Part shown: piece by piece, positions 9,627-17,268 of the stretch
How positions within the stretch are numbered: the first letter of the stretch is position 1
How the letters are laid out: each line of letters opens with the position of its first letter
Assembly: GCA_030746555.1 (NCBI GenBank)
Contig: JASLMK010000091.1
Span: 1-56,323, forward strand
From: Planctomycetota bacterium
Lineage (GTDB): Bacteria; Planctomycetota; UBA1135; GCA-002686595
DNA: 56,323 nucleotides
Direction: 5' to 3'
Program-made: the position numbers and the translations under genes
Notes under the pieces: generated by a model
What the model saw: only the letters and a program-made list of their open reading frames with translations
Told to the model about the DNA's origin: nothing
The model's database searches: none

Positions 9627-11053
9627 CGCCCTCTTCGGTCGTCTTCCTTCCACCGCTCGCGGAACGAGCGCGGGGCGAAGGGCCTGAGGGCCCGGCCCTT
9701 GCGCCAGGCGCGCGCGGGAGGCAGCAGGCGGTCGAGGCCTGCTCGTTGGGCGAGGCGAGCCACGCGCATCGAGAGCGTCCAGCGCACGGGGTCGGAAGCG
9801 AGCCAGCGCCAGAAGGCGAAGGCGGCCTTCTCGATCCGCCGCGGTCGCCGGGGGCGTTGCCCCTGCCCGGGGGCCCGGCCTTCGACGACATCGGCGCGCA
9901 GGCGCGTCAGCAACGCGGGGAGGTCGATCTTCACCGGGCAGACCTCCCGGCAGGCGCCGCACAGGCTGGAGGCGAAGGGAAGCTCGGCCGTCTTCTCCAG
10001 CCCCTGCAGTCCCGGCGTGATCACCGAGCCGATCGGTCCGGCGTAGACCGAGCCGTAGGCGTGGCCGCCGATCTGGCGGTAGACCGGGCAGGCGTTCAGG
10101 CAGGCGCCGCAGCGGATGCAGGCGAGGGACTCGCGCAGGGAGTTGTCGGCCAGCACCGAGGAGCGCCCGTTGTCGAGCAGAATGACGATCATCTCCTCCG
10201 GACCCTCGTCGCCAGAGCCTGCGCGCGGGCCGCTGATCAACGACTGGTAGCTCGTCAGGCGCTGGCCCGTCCCCGAGCGCGGCAACAGCCGCAGGAACAC
10301 CTGGAGGTCGCAGAGGCGGGGAATGACCTTCTCGATACCGACGAGAGCGACCAGCACGCGCGGCATGGACGTCGCGAGGCGGATGTTGCCCTCGTTCTCG
10401 ATCAACAGGATCGAGCCCGTCTCGGCGATGGCGAAGTTCGCGCCGGTGATGCCCAACTCGGCCGTGGCGAAGCTGTGGCGCAGGGCGCGCCGTGCCGCGC
10501 GGGTCAGCTCGCGCTCGTCCTCGCTCCGGGGGATGCCGAGCTTCTCGGCGAACAGCTCGCCGACCTGGCGCTTGGTCTTGTGGATCGCCGGCGCGATGAT
10601 GTGCGACGGCGTCTCCCCGGCGAGCTGGATGATCCACTCGCCCAGATCGGTCTCGACCGGCCGGTGTCCAGCCTGTTCGAGGTGCTCGTTCAGGCGGATC
10701 TCCTCGGTCGCCATGCTCTTGCTCTTGACGATCGTGGGTCGGCCGAGGCGCTCGGCGATCGCCTTCACCTGCTCGCAGGCCTCGGTCGCGTCGCGCGCCC
10801 AGCGCACCTGGATCCCGTTGGCCGTGGCGCGCTCCTCGAAGCGTTCGAGCTGGACGTCGAGCGAGGCGAGCGCTTCAGCCTTCACGGCCCGCGCACGCTC
10901 GCGCAGGGCCTCCCACTCGGGCATCTCGGCCACCGCGGCGCCGCGCTGGCGGCCGAACAGACCGGTCGCCTTGCGCAGGGCTCCGCGCAGGACCTCGTCG
11001 CCCAGGGCTGCGCGCGCGTTCTCGCCGAACCTCTCGGGGTGCAGGTGGGTCAT
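9623..11053 (-). CDS. lutB: Lactate utilization iron-sulfur protein B
   Basis: LutB (476 aa) is the iron-sulfur subunit of the LutABC lactate dehydrogenase complex. Its first ~300 residues form a LUD domain (IVKSKSMATEEI and ITGANFAIAETGSI segments). Two 4Fe-4S ferredoxin motifs follow, CIRCGACLNACP and CGACREVCPVK. A basic Arg-rich tail of about 90 residues ends the protein, as is usual for the family. The ATG at 11053 overlaps the lutA stop. The length is normal and all expected cysteines are present. Confidence 0.94.
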   Translation of the reverse strand: MTHLHPERFGENARAALGDEVLRGALRKATGLFGRQRGAAVAEMPEWEALRERARAVKAEALASLDVQLERFEERATANGIQVRWARDATEACEQVKAIAERLGRPTIVKSKSMATEEIRLNEHLEQAGHRPVETDLGEWIIQLAGETPSHIIAPAIHKTKRQVGELFAEKLGIPRSEDERELTRAARRALRHSFATAELGITGANFAIAETGSILLIENEGNIRLATSMPRVLVALVGIEKVIPRLCDLQVFLRLLPRSGTGQRLTSYQSLISGPRAGSGDEGPEEMIVILLDNGRSSVLADNSLRESLACIRCGACLNACPVYRQIGGHAYGSVYAGPIGSVITPGLQGLEKTAELPFASSLCGACREVCPVKIDLPALLTRLRADVVEGRAPGQGQRPRRPRRIEKAAFAFWRWLASDPVRWTLSMRVARLAQRAGLDRLLPPARAWRKGRALRPFAPRSFRERWKEDDRRGR

Positions 11054-11781
11054 GCGCCTCGCCCGCTCGCCAGGACCTCGGCGATGTGCAGCGCCTCGAT
11101 CGAGCTGCCGCGCGCCTCCAGGCGCCCGCGAAGCTGCATCAGGCAGCCCGCGTCGGAGGAGACCACCGCGTCGACACCCGTCGCCTCGATCGCCTCGATC
11201 TTCTCGTCGCTCATGGCGACGGAGAGCTCGGGGTGCTTCGCCGAGAAGGTCCCTCCGAAGCCACAGCACTCCTCGCAGCCGGGAGCCTCGACGAGCTCAC
11301 AGCCGGAGACGTTCTTCAGGAGCCGGCGCGGCTGCTCGCGCAGGCCGAGCTCGCGCAGCCCGTGGCAGGCGTCGTGCCAGCTCACGCGGCGCTCGAGACG
11401 CGCACCGAGGTCCTCGACACCGAGGACGTCGACGAGGAACCCGGAGAGCTCGTGAGTGCGCCCCGCAACGGCGGCCGCGCGCTCGCTCCAGGAGCCCTCG
11501 CCGCCCAGCGCAGTGGGAGCGTGGCGCAGCATCGCCGTGCAGGATCCCGAGGGGACGACGACGGCTTCGGCATCACTCTCTTCGAGCAGAGCGACGGTGC
11601 GCTTGAGGAGCGCTCGCGCATCCTTGGTGTAGCCGGTGTTCCAGGCGGGCTGGCCGCAGCAGGTCTGGCGGGGATCGAACTCGACCGCGCACCCCGCCTT
11701 GCGCAGGACCGCGACGGTCGCCGCGCCGGCCGCCGGCCAGAGCTGGTCGACGAGACAGGAGACGAAGAGCGAGACGCGCAT
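11050..11781 (-). CDS. lutA: Lactate utilization protein A (CCG-domain Fe-S oxidoreductase)
   Basis: LutA (243 aa) carries two cysteine-rich CCG domains, as in heterodisulfide reductase and glycolate oxidase subunits. The first is seen as QTCCGQPAWNTGY and the second as CEECCGFGGTFS, with lone conserved cysteines at SCLVDQLWP and SWHDACHG. It is a subunit of the L-lactate to pyruvate oxidising complex. It starts at ATG 11781, 14 bp after the alcohol dehydrogenase stop. This puts the dehydrogenase, lutA, lutB, lutC and the FAA hydrolase in a single 4.9-kb transcription unit. Confidence 0.94.
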   Translation of the reverse strand: MRVSLFVSCLVDQLWPAAGAATVAVLRKAGCAVEFDPRQTCCGQPAWNTGYTKDARALLKRTVALLEESDAEAVVVPSGSCTAMLRHAPTALGGEGSWSERAAAVAGRTHELSGFLVDVLGVEDLGARLERRVSWHDACHGLRELGLREQPRRLLKNVSGCELVEAPGCEECCGFGGTFSAKHPELSVAMSDEKIEAIEATGVDAVVSSDAGCLMQLRGRLEARGSSIEALHIAEVLASGRGA

Positions 11782-11795
11782 CGGGGGATCGGACC

Positions 11796-12953
11796 TCAGT
11801 CGAGGATGGCGACGCCCTTGATGTAGCCGGGCTCGCGGTGGCCGCTCGCGAAGGCGTCCGGCACCGCCTCCAGCTCGCCGATGCGGTGGGTCACGAGCGC
11901 CGAGACGTCCACGGTGCCCTCCTCGAGCAACCCGAGGGCGCGGCGGTACACCGAGGGTCGCCCGTCGTCGTCGAAGCCGCCGGAGGCGCCCACGGGGGCG
12001 ACGAAGGTCGGCTCGCGAAACTGCACAGGCGTGAGGATGTCGAGGCCGGCGCCCGCGTGGCCCTGGCCGTAGAGCAGCACGGTGGCCTGCTTGCGGATCA
12101 TGCCGGGCATCTGCTCGAAGATGACGCCCGCGCCGCAGGCGTCGATCACCAGCTCGGCGCGTTCGCCCCCGGTGGCCTGTTGCACGGCCTCGGCCACCGA
12201 GGCGGCGGCCGGGTCGATCGGCTCGATCCCCATGGGGGCGAGCAGGGCGAGCTTGGCCGGATCGGGCTCGCTGACGAGGATGCGGCCGTCGAAGCCGGCC
12301 ACGCCGCGCAGGACCTGGACGAAGAGGTTGCCCGCCGGGCCCGCGCCGCAGACGACGACCGTGCGCACCGCCTGCTGAGAGCCCGAGGGCCTCAAGCGAT
12401 AGCGCGTTCTCGCCTCTTGGAGCGACTCGAGCGAGTGCAGGATGCACCCCAGCGGTTCGGTCATTGCGGCGAAGGCGGGATCGAGATCGGACTCGATGGG
12501 CACGAGGTTCGGCGCGGGGACGGCCATGTACTCGGCCAAGCCGCCGTCCGGGCCCGTGATGCCGTACTCGGCGTAGTGCTCGCACTGGTGCGAGTCGCCG
12601 GTCGCGCAGTACTCGCAGAGCTCGGCGCGCTGGTAGCTCACGCAATTCAGGCCCTGGTCGATCGCGACCCGCGTTCCCGGCGCGAGATCGCGCACGCCGG
12701 AGCCGACCTCCTCCACGACGCCGGTCACCTCGTGGCCGAGGACCTGGGGGTGGGCAGAGAGCGGGACGGCCGCTCCCCGCTCGTCGAAGTGGTAGTTCGC
12801 CTCGCCGGAGAAGATGTGGAAGTCGGTCCCGCACAGGCCGACGGCGCTGACGCGGACCAGCACCCCATTGGCGGTCGGTGCGGGGCGCGGGAGCTCGCGC
12901 ACCTCCATGCGCCCAGGCGCGGTCAGGACCAGGGCTCTCATCGTCTCGCTCAT
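11796..12953 (-). CDS. Zinc-dependent alcohol/polyol dehydrogenase (MDR family)
   Basis: This 385-aa medium-chain dehydrogenase has the catalytic zinc ligands in GLCGTDFHI and GHEVTGVVEEVG. Four cysteines fit the structural zinc lobe, here with a stretched first interval (C-x8-C-x2-C-x7-C), and the NAD-binding Rossmann motif is VVVCGAGPAGNLFVQVLR. It resembles threonine and sorbitol dehydrogenases. It opens the lut operon. A reasonable guess is oxidation of a deoxy-sugar, sugar acid or alcohol whose later products are cleaved by the FAA hydrolase and oxidised by LutABC. The enzymes known at the keto-deoxy-fuconate step are usually short-chain dehydrogenases, so the exact substrate is open. 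Its upstream region is almost entirely the repeat at 12976-13174, so the promoter may lie inside that element. Confidence 0.85.
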   Translation of the reverse strand: MSETMRALVLTAPGRMEVRELPRPAPTANGVLVRVSAVGLCGTDFHIFSGEANYHFDERGAAVPLSAHPQVLGHEVTGVVEEVGSGVRDLAPGTRVAIDQGLNCVSYQRAELCEYCATGDSHQCEHYAEYGITGPDGGLAEYMAVPAPNLVPIESDLDPAFAAMTEPLGCILHSLESLQEARTRYRLRPSGSQQAVRTVVVCGAGPAGNLFVQVLRGVAGFDGRILVSEPDPAKLALLAPMGIEPIDPAAASVAEAVQQATGGERAELVIDACGAGVIFEQMPGMIRKQATVLLYGQGHAGAGLDILTPVQFREPTFVAPVGASGGFDDDGRPSVYRRALGLLEEGTVDVSALVTHRIGELEAVPDAFASGHREPGYIKGVAILD

Positions 12954-12975
12954 GTTCGACTTGGCTCTCCCCTCT

Positions 12976-13174
12976 AGCCCGGATTATTCATGAACACGCA
13001 CACCAGACTTCGCAACCGGCCGTATTCGACGGCCTCTCGGCCCCTGGCGGCGCTTTTCGGAACCTGGCTTCCTCGACGACCCGTTCAGGGTCGCCTGCGT
13101 CGCCAGAACCCGCAAAGCACCACCAGGAACCGAGTTGCTGTGTCTGGCGCACGTCTTCATGAATAATCCGGGCT
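12976..13174. repeat. Dispersed ~199-bp terminal-inverted-repeat element, copy B (complete)
   Basis: This is the only complete copy in the window. The left arm AGCCCGGATTATTCATGAA (12976-12994) pairs with TTCATGAATAATCCGGGCT (13156-13174), and pairing continues imperfectly for ~33 bp to the CCAGAC/GTCTGG ends. Inside are several further dyads and no open reading frame of its own. It differs from copies A and C at a few scattered sites. It sits in the divergent gap between the alcohol dehydrogenase (start 12953) and the lipoprotein gene (start about 13189) and fills nearly all of it. The left edge abuts CTAG, as do the outer edges of the other two copies. It looks like a MITE or large REP-type element; no transposase is present here. 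Confidence 0.88.
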
Positions 13175-13188
13175 GGGGCGACGCGCCG

Positions 13189-14136
13189 ATGCAGGTCGAG
13201 GTGAGGACGGCGACCGGCGTGCTCGCGCTGCTGGCACTCGCAGCCTGCAGCGCGACCTCGAATCCCTCGGGAGCCGAGGGCGGCGACCCGCCTGCGGCGC
13301 CGCCCCCGCGGGAAGCCACGGCGGAAGAGCGCACCGTGGACCCACCGGTGGCATCGGTGGACGGCTCCCCGATCCACACGAGCGCGTTGCTGGGGGCCTG
13401 GATGCACGCCGACCCGGCCGCGGTGCGCAGCTTCCTCGACGGACTCGTAGCCGAGCGCGCCGTCGAGCTCGAGGCGCGGCGTCTGGCGGTCGAGCTGGAC
13501 CCAGAGCGCGTCGCCGAGGCCCAGGCCCAGGCCATCGAGCGCCTGGCGGCCGACGTGGCCGAACGCTACGGCGAGGTCACCCTCGACGAGTGGATCTCCG
13601 CTGCCCAGGGCCTGGACCCGGGAGCCTATCGAGCGCGCGTGGAGCACGAGGTCGTGCGAGGCCTGCTCGCCGAGCGCGTCGTGCGCGCATTCGTCCTCGG
13701 ATCGGAGCACGCCATCGTGCGCCTGGCGGTCACCGAGACGCGCGACGCGGCCGAACGCATCCGCACCGCCGTCGAGGCGGGGGCCTCGTTCGACGAGGCT
13801 TCCAGGGGGCTCTCCATCGCTCCGCAGGCCTCCTTCGGCGGCCTGTCTCCGGTCGTGAAGTCGCGCACACCCCTCTCGCGCATGGCCTTCGCCACCGGCG
13901 TGGGCGAGCTCGCCGGTCCCTTCGAAGAGCAGGGCCGCTGGATGCTGCTCCGCGTCGAGAGTCGGGCCGGTGCGAACTCCGGCCTGTGGCCGCACATCTC
14001 CGCCGAGGTCGAGGCGAGCCTTGCCGAGCGTGCCGTGAGCGAGCCCGAGTACCTGCAGTGGACCGCCGAGATGGCCCGGCGCTATCCGATCGACCTCGCC
14101 CCGTTCTTCACGCTGATCGAGGCCGACGACGGCTGA
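13189..14136 (+). CDS. Lipoprotein with SurA/PpiC-type peptidyl-prolyl isomerase fold
   Basis: This protein of about 315 aa has a lipoprotein signal (TGVLALLALAAC), so it is probably anchored to a membrane facing the periplasm. After a Pro/Ala/Glu-rich linker comes a SurA-N-like helical region (VDGSPIHTSALLG onward). A parvulin-like segment near residues 200-270 contains ASFGGLSPVV and GELAGPFEEQGRWMLLRVE. These fit an extracytoplasmic folding factor, though the parvulin core is short and divergent. The ATG at 13189 lies 15 bp past the repeat element; a GTG at 13201 would give an equally good signal peptide. Starts inside the repeat are less likely. It is followed 12 bp later by scpB. Confidence 0.7.
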   Translation: MQVEVRTATGVLALLALAACSATSNPSGAEGGDPPAAPPPREATAEERTVDPPVASVDGSPIHTSALLGAWMHADPAAVRSFLDGLVAERAVELEARRLAVELDPERVAEAQAQAIERLAADVAERYGEVTLDEWISAAQGLDPGAYRARVEHEVVRGLLAERVVRAFVLGSEHAIVRLAVTETRDAAERIRTAVEAGASFDEASRGLSIAPQASFGGLSPVVKSRTPLSRMAFATGVGELAGPFEEQGRWMLLRVESRAGANSGLWPHISAEVEASLAERAVSEPEYLQWTAEMARRYPIDLAPFFTLIEADDG

Positions 14137-14148
14137 GAGCGGGGCCGG

Positions 14149-14997
14149 ATGGGTCTTGCATCGCGTCGGGCACTCCGCGATGCTCCCGCGATGGTCGAGG
14201 ACGGCGAGGCGGGCCTGGTGATGCGGGAGACGGAGAAGACCGGCGAGGGGGCCGAGCGCCCGACCGACGCGGCGCCGGCGGACGAGCTCGCGACCTCCGC
14301 GCAGACCGGCGAGGCGGCGAGGAGCGGGGAGGACTGTGAGCCCGCCGTGGAGGATGGGGGCGGTGACGAGCCCGAGTGCGCCGCCGAGCCCGGAGACGAC
14401 GCCGCCTCCCAGGATGGCGCCGAAACCCCCGACGATGCCGACGCCGGTCCGGAATCGCCCGAAGACACGACGCCCGCCGACGAGGAGCGCATTCTGCGCT
14501 CGGTCGCGGCCCTGGTCTTCGCCTCCCCCGAGCCCCTGGGCGCCGCCCGCCTGGTGAGCCTGCTCGAGGGGCCGCGCCCGGCGCAGGTGCGGGGCGCGCT
14601 GGAGGAGCTCGCGCGGCGTTTGGAAGCGGCCGGCCTGCCCTTGGAGCTGCGCCAGATCGCCGGCGGCTGGCGCCTGGTGACCGCGCCGGACACCGACGAG
14701 GTCGTGCGTCGCCTCCAGAAGGCGCGCAAGGTCGAGCGCCTCTCGCCGGCGGGCCTGGAGACCCTGGCCGTGGTCGCCTACCGCCAGCCGGTCACCAAGG
14801 CCGAGGTCGAGGCCATCCGAGGCGTGCAGTGCGGGCCCATGCTGCGCGGGCTCGTGGACCGCGGCCTGGTGCGGGTCACCGGGCGCTCCGATCAGCCTGG
14901 CCATGCCCTGGAATACGGGACCACCCGGGCCTTCCTCGACCGCTTCGGCCTGGCCCGCCTCGAGGATCTGCCCCGCGACGGCGAGCTGCTGGGCTGA
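14149..14997 (+). CDS. scpB: Segregation and condensation protein B (SMC partner)
   Basis: ScpB is the winged-helix kleisin partner that dimerises on ScpA in the SMC condensin complex. The 282-aa product begins with an acidic, low-complexity stretch of about 110 residues that typical ScpB proteins (about 180-200 aa) lack. The family domain follows: LVFASPEPLGAARLVSLLEG, LRQIAGGWRLVTAP, LSPAGLETLAVVAYRQPVTKAEVE and the C-terminal EYGTTRAFLDRFGL signature. Starts at 14191 or 14221 would shorten the acidic arm but not affect the domain. scpA is not in the window. Confidence 0.9.
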   Translation: MGLASRRALRDAPAMVEDGEAGLVMRETEKTGEGAERPTDAAPADELATSAQTGEAARSGEDCEPAVEDGGGDEPECAAEPGDDAASQDGAETPDDADAGPESPEDTTPADEERILRSVAALVFASPEPLGAARLVSLLEGPRPAQVRGALEELARRLEAAGLPLELRQIAGGWRLVTAPDTDEVVRRLQKARKVERLSPAGLETLAVVAYRQPVTKAEVEAIRGVQCGPMLRGLVDRGLVRVTGRSDQPGHALEYGTTRAFLDRFGLARLEDLPRDGELLG

Positions 14998-15020
14998 GGG
15001 GGCCGACCCACGAGCGCGGC

Positions 15021-15050
15021 TTGCTTCGCCCGCTCGCGGCTGCGTACACT
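15021..15050 (+). promoter_or_regulatory. Sigma70-like promoter of the PpiD-like gene
   Basis: TTGCTT (15021-15026), an 18-nt spacer and TACACT (15045-15050) lie in the 95-bp gap after scpB. The predicted start near 15057 gives a leader of about 36 nt for the gene at 15093. The same TACACT -10 sequence recurs at the microcompartment and SGNH hydrolase promoters. Confidence 0.55.
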
Positions 15051-15092
15051 CTGCCGTTCGCCCCTCCGGTTCCCGCGCGCATCGCAGCCCCT

Positions 15093-16970
15093 ATGTCCAG
15101 GAAACGAGCCAAGACCAAGCAAGTCGAGCCGTCGGCGCCCCCCGGCCCCGACGACGACGCCGTCATCGTCCCCAAAGGGCAGAGCCGCCTGCGCTTCTAC
15201 CTGAGCTTCGCTCTGGTCATCTTTCTACTGATCATCTTCGTAGTCCCCAGCGCCCTGATGGGTTCGCTGGGCGCGGGCAACGATCAGGTAGGAGAGACCT
15301 ACGCCCGCTGGACCGGGCCGGACGGCACGGCCGCCGAGTTCACCTACGCGGACTTCGTCGGGCACAAGCGCGCCCTGCGCATCCTCGAGACGTCGCGCAT
15401 CCTGCCGTTCTTGGGCTTCGGCCAGATGGACCCCGGCCTCGACGAGGACGTCGCCCGCTTCTTGATCCTCGAGCAGGTGGCCGCCGACCAGGGGATCCGC
15501 GTGACCGACGCGTCCCTGGCGAGCTTCATCCTGCAGACCTGGCCCGACCCCGAGGCCTACCGCGCCTTCGTCACCAACAACGTTCGCCAGCCTGCGGCCG
15601 CCTTCGAGCAGGCCCTGCGCCGCGCCCTGGTCGTGCGACGCCTGAAGTCCTACCTCGACTACGGCGCCAGCCAGCCAGACCCGGTCGGGATCGAGCGGAC
15701 CTGGAAGGCGCGCCACCAGGAGATCGCGTTCCACATCGTGCGGATCGCCGCGGCGGACCAGGAGGCGGAGGCCCGTACGCGCCTGGCCGAGGTGGACCTC
15801 GAGGCCTGGTTCGGCGCCCTCACCGAGTCCGAGCGCGCGCCCTACCACACACCGCGACGCTGGTCGGCGGAGCTGGCGTACATCGCCACCGGCGTCGAGG
15901 CCGCCGAGGGCGAGCTGGCGGGTCTCTTCGAGGCCTACCCGCGCCCCGAGGGCGAGGACGCCGACGACCTCGCGCGGCGCTACTACGAGGCCTTCTCCCA
16001 CGTGCGCTTCCGGCGCGAGGAGGAGGACGAGACCCTGGAGGGCCGGGACCGCCTCTACCTGCCCTTCGAGACCGTCGCCGACGCCTGCCGTCGCGAAGCG
16101 CCCGCCTACTACTCGATGGTGGACTGGCTGGCGGACCTGAACACGCGGCTGGCGGAGGGCACGATCCTCGAGGTGGTCGACCTCGCGACCGAGGCCGCGA
16201 AGCTCGGCCTCACCTTCGCTCCCCCCGAAGTCGAGCGCAGCCTGGAGGAGTGGCGCGACGCCGACGAGCCCTTCGCCGGCTCACTCCTGGCCGCCGCGAT
16301 GAACAACCGCGAGGCCGGCGGCCTCGTGCCGACGGTCACCGTGGAAGAGGGGGCCCTCGTGGTCACCCGCGTCGGCACGGTCGTCGAGCCCGAGTTGCCG
16401 CCCTTCGAGGAGTTGCGCGAGCGCGCCTCCGAGGCCTGGGTCGAGCAGACCCGCGGCGAGGTCGCCCTCGAGCGACTGGAGGCCGTGCGTGACGCCCTGG
16501 GCGAGCGCCCCGAGGTCGAGGGCACGCCCTTCGTGCCCACCGCCGACGCCGCGGCCTTCGAGGCCGCCGCCACCACCGCCGGCTTCGAGGTCCGCTACCG
16601 CGACTACCAAGAGCGCTCCGTTCCCCTGACGGGGGACGACGAGGAGGCGGACTCGATCACCGAGTTCCTGCGCGGCGCCCTCGCACTGTACGGGGCCGAA
16701 GAGGGACAGGTTCCCGCTGCCGAGCTCGATCGGGAGGGTGCCTTCGCCTACCTCGTGCGCCACTCCGGGTCCCGGGACGCAGACCTCTCGGGCATGACGC
16801 CCGCGGAGTACGAGTCGGTCCAGCGCCTGGAGATGCAGGTTGCGATGCAGAGCTTCAGCGCGGCTTCCTTCGACTCGGTCGACTACCTCAAGGAGCGCTA
16901 CCAGCTCCACCTCACGAGCTGGGAGAGCGAGGAGTCGGGGGAGACCACCGAGTCCGGGCGCAGCGAGTAG
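15093..16970 (+). CDS. Membrane-anchored SurA-N/PpiD-like periplasmic chaperone
   Basis: This 625-aa protein has a short basic cytoplasmic N-terminus, one membrane segment near residues 31-54 (FYLSFALVIFLLIIFVV) and a long acidic extracytoplasmic part. The architecture matches PpiD: a membrane anchor, a SurA-N-like helical region (DLDEDVARFLILEQVAADQGIRV type, about residues 95-200) and a large central region. A clear parvulin signature is not evident, so isomerase activity is doubtful. The ATG at 15093 is the first that places the basic segment before the anchor. Function is inferred as folding or assembly of exported proteins, in keeping with the PPIase-like lipoprotein two genes upstream. 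Confidence 0.65.
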   Translation: MSRKRAKTKQVEPSAPPGPDDDAVIVPKGQSRLRFYLSFALVIFLLIIFVVPSALMGSLGAGNDQVGETYARWTGPDGTAAEFTYADFVGHKRALRILETSRILPFLGFGQMDPGLDEDVARFLILEQVAADQGIRVTDASLASFILQTWPDPEAYRAFVTNNVRQPAAAFEQALRRALVVRRLKSYLDYGASQPDPVGIERTWKARHQEIAFHIVRIAAADQEAEARTRLAEVDLEAWFGALTESERAPYHTPRRWSAELAYIATGVEAAEGELAGLFEAYPRPEGEDADDLARRYYEAFSHVRFRREEEDETLEGRDRLYLPFETVADACRREAPAYYSMVDWLADLNTRLAEGTILEVVDLATEAAKLGLTFAPPEVERSLEEWRDADEPFAGSLLAAAMNNREAGGLVPTVTVEEGALVVTRVGTVVEPELPPFEELRERASEAWVEQTRGEVALERLEAVRDALGERPEVEGTPFVPTADAAAFEAAATTAGFEVRYRDYQERSVPLTGDDEEADSITEFLRGALALYGAEEGQVPAAELDREGAFAYLVRHSGSRDADLSGMTPAEYESVQRLEMQVAMQSFSAASFDSVDYLKERYQLHLTSWESEESGETTESGRSE

Positions 16971-17268
16971 GCCCGCGCCGAGCGCGCCGAGAGTGGCCCG
17001 CCGACCCGCGGGCGGGGGGAGCCGTGCGGACCGACGGACCGAGGAGAACTCGGATCAAGGTGCGATCTCTCGTTGCGCGGCGCGCTCGTCGGCTCGTAGG
17101 GGGAGCGGGGGTCGCCGGCGACCCGCGGCGAGGCGCGCCTGACCCTCCATCGTCGCCGGGATCGGGGGAACTGGGGGCCGAGACGGGCCCCTTCCCGGAG
17201 TCGGGATCAGGAAGCCGGTTCCCGGCCGGATCGGCTCCCGCGTGCCGCGGCCCCGGCAGCGCCCGCCC
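16971..17268. other. 298-bp convergent intergenic region with dyads
   Basis: This gap separates the PpiD-like gene (+) from the histidine kinase (-), which converge on it. It is extremely GC-rich and holds a perfect 16-bp palindrome GGGTCGCCGGCGACCC at 17109-17124 and a CCGAG-gagaa-CTCGG dyad near 17039-17053. Neither is followed by a T-run. Short frames across it show no family resemblance. I see no RNA gene. Confidence 0.5.

Noticed and set aside
12976..13174. Integron attC site or CRISPR repeat
   Set aside because: No integrase or attC core sites, no spaced short repeats and no cas genes; the element is a single structured unit with inverted ends.
12988..14904. Minus-strand frame across the lipoprotein and scpB genes
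   Set aside because: It has shadow composition and contradicts the lipobox and ScpB domain read on the plus strand.
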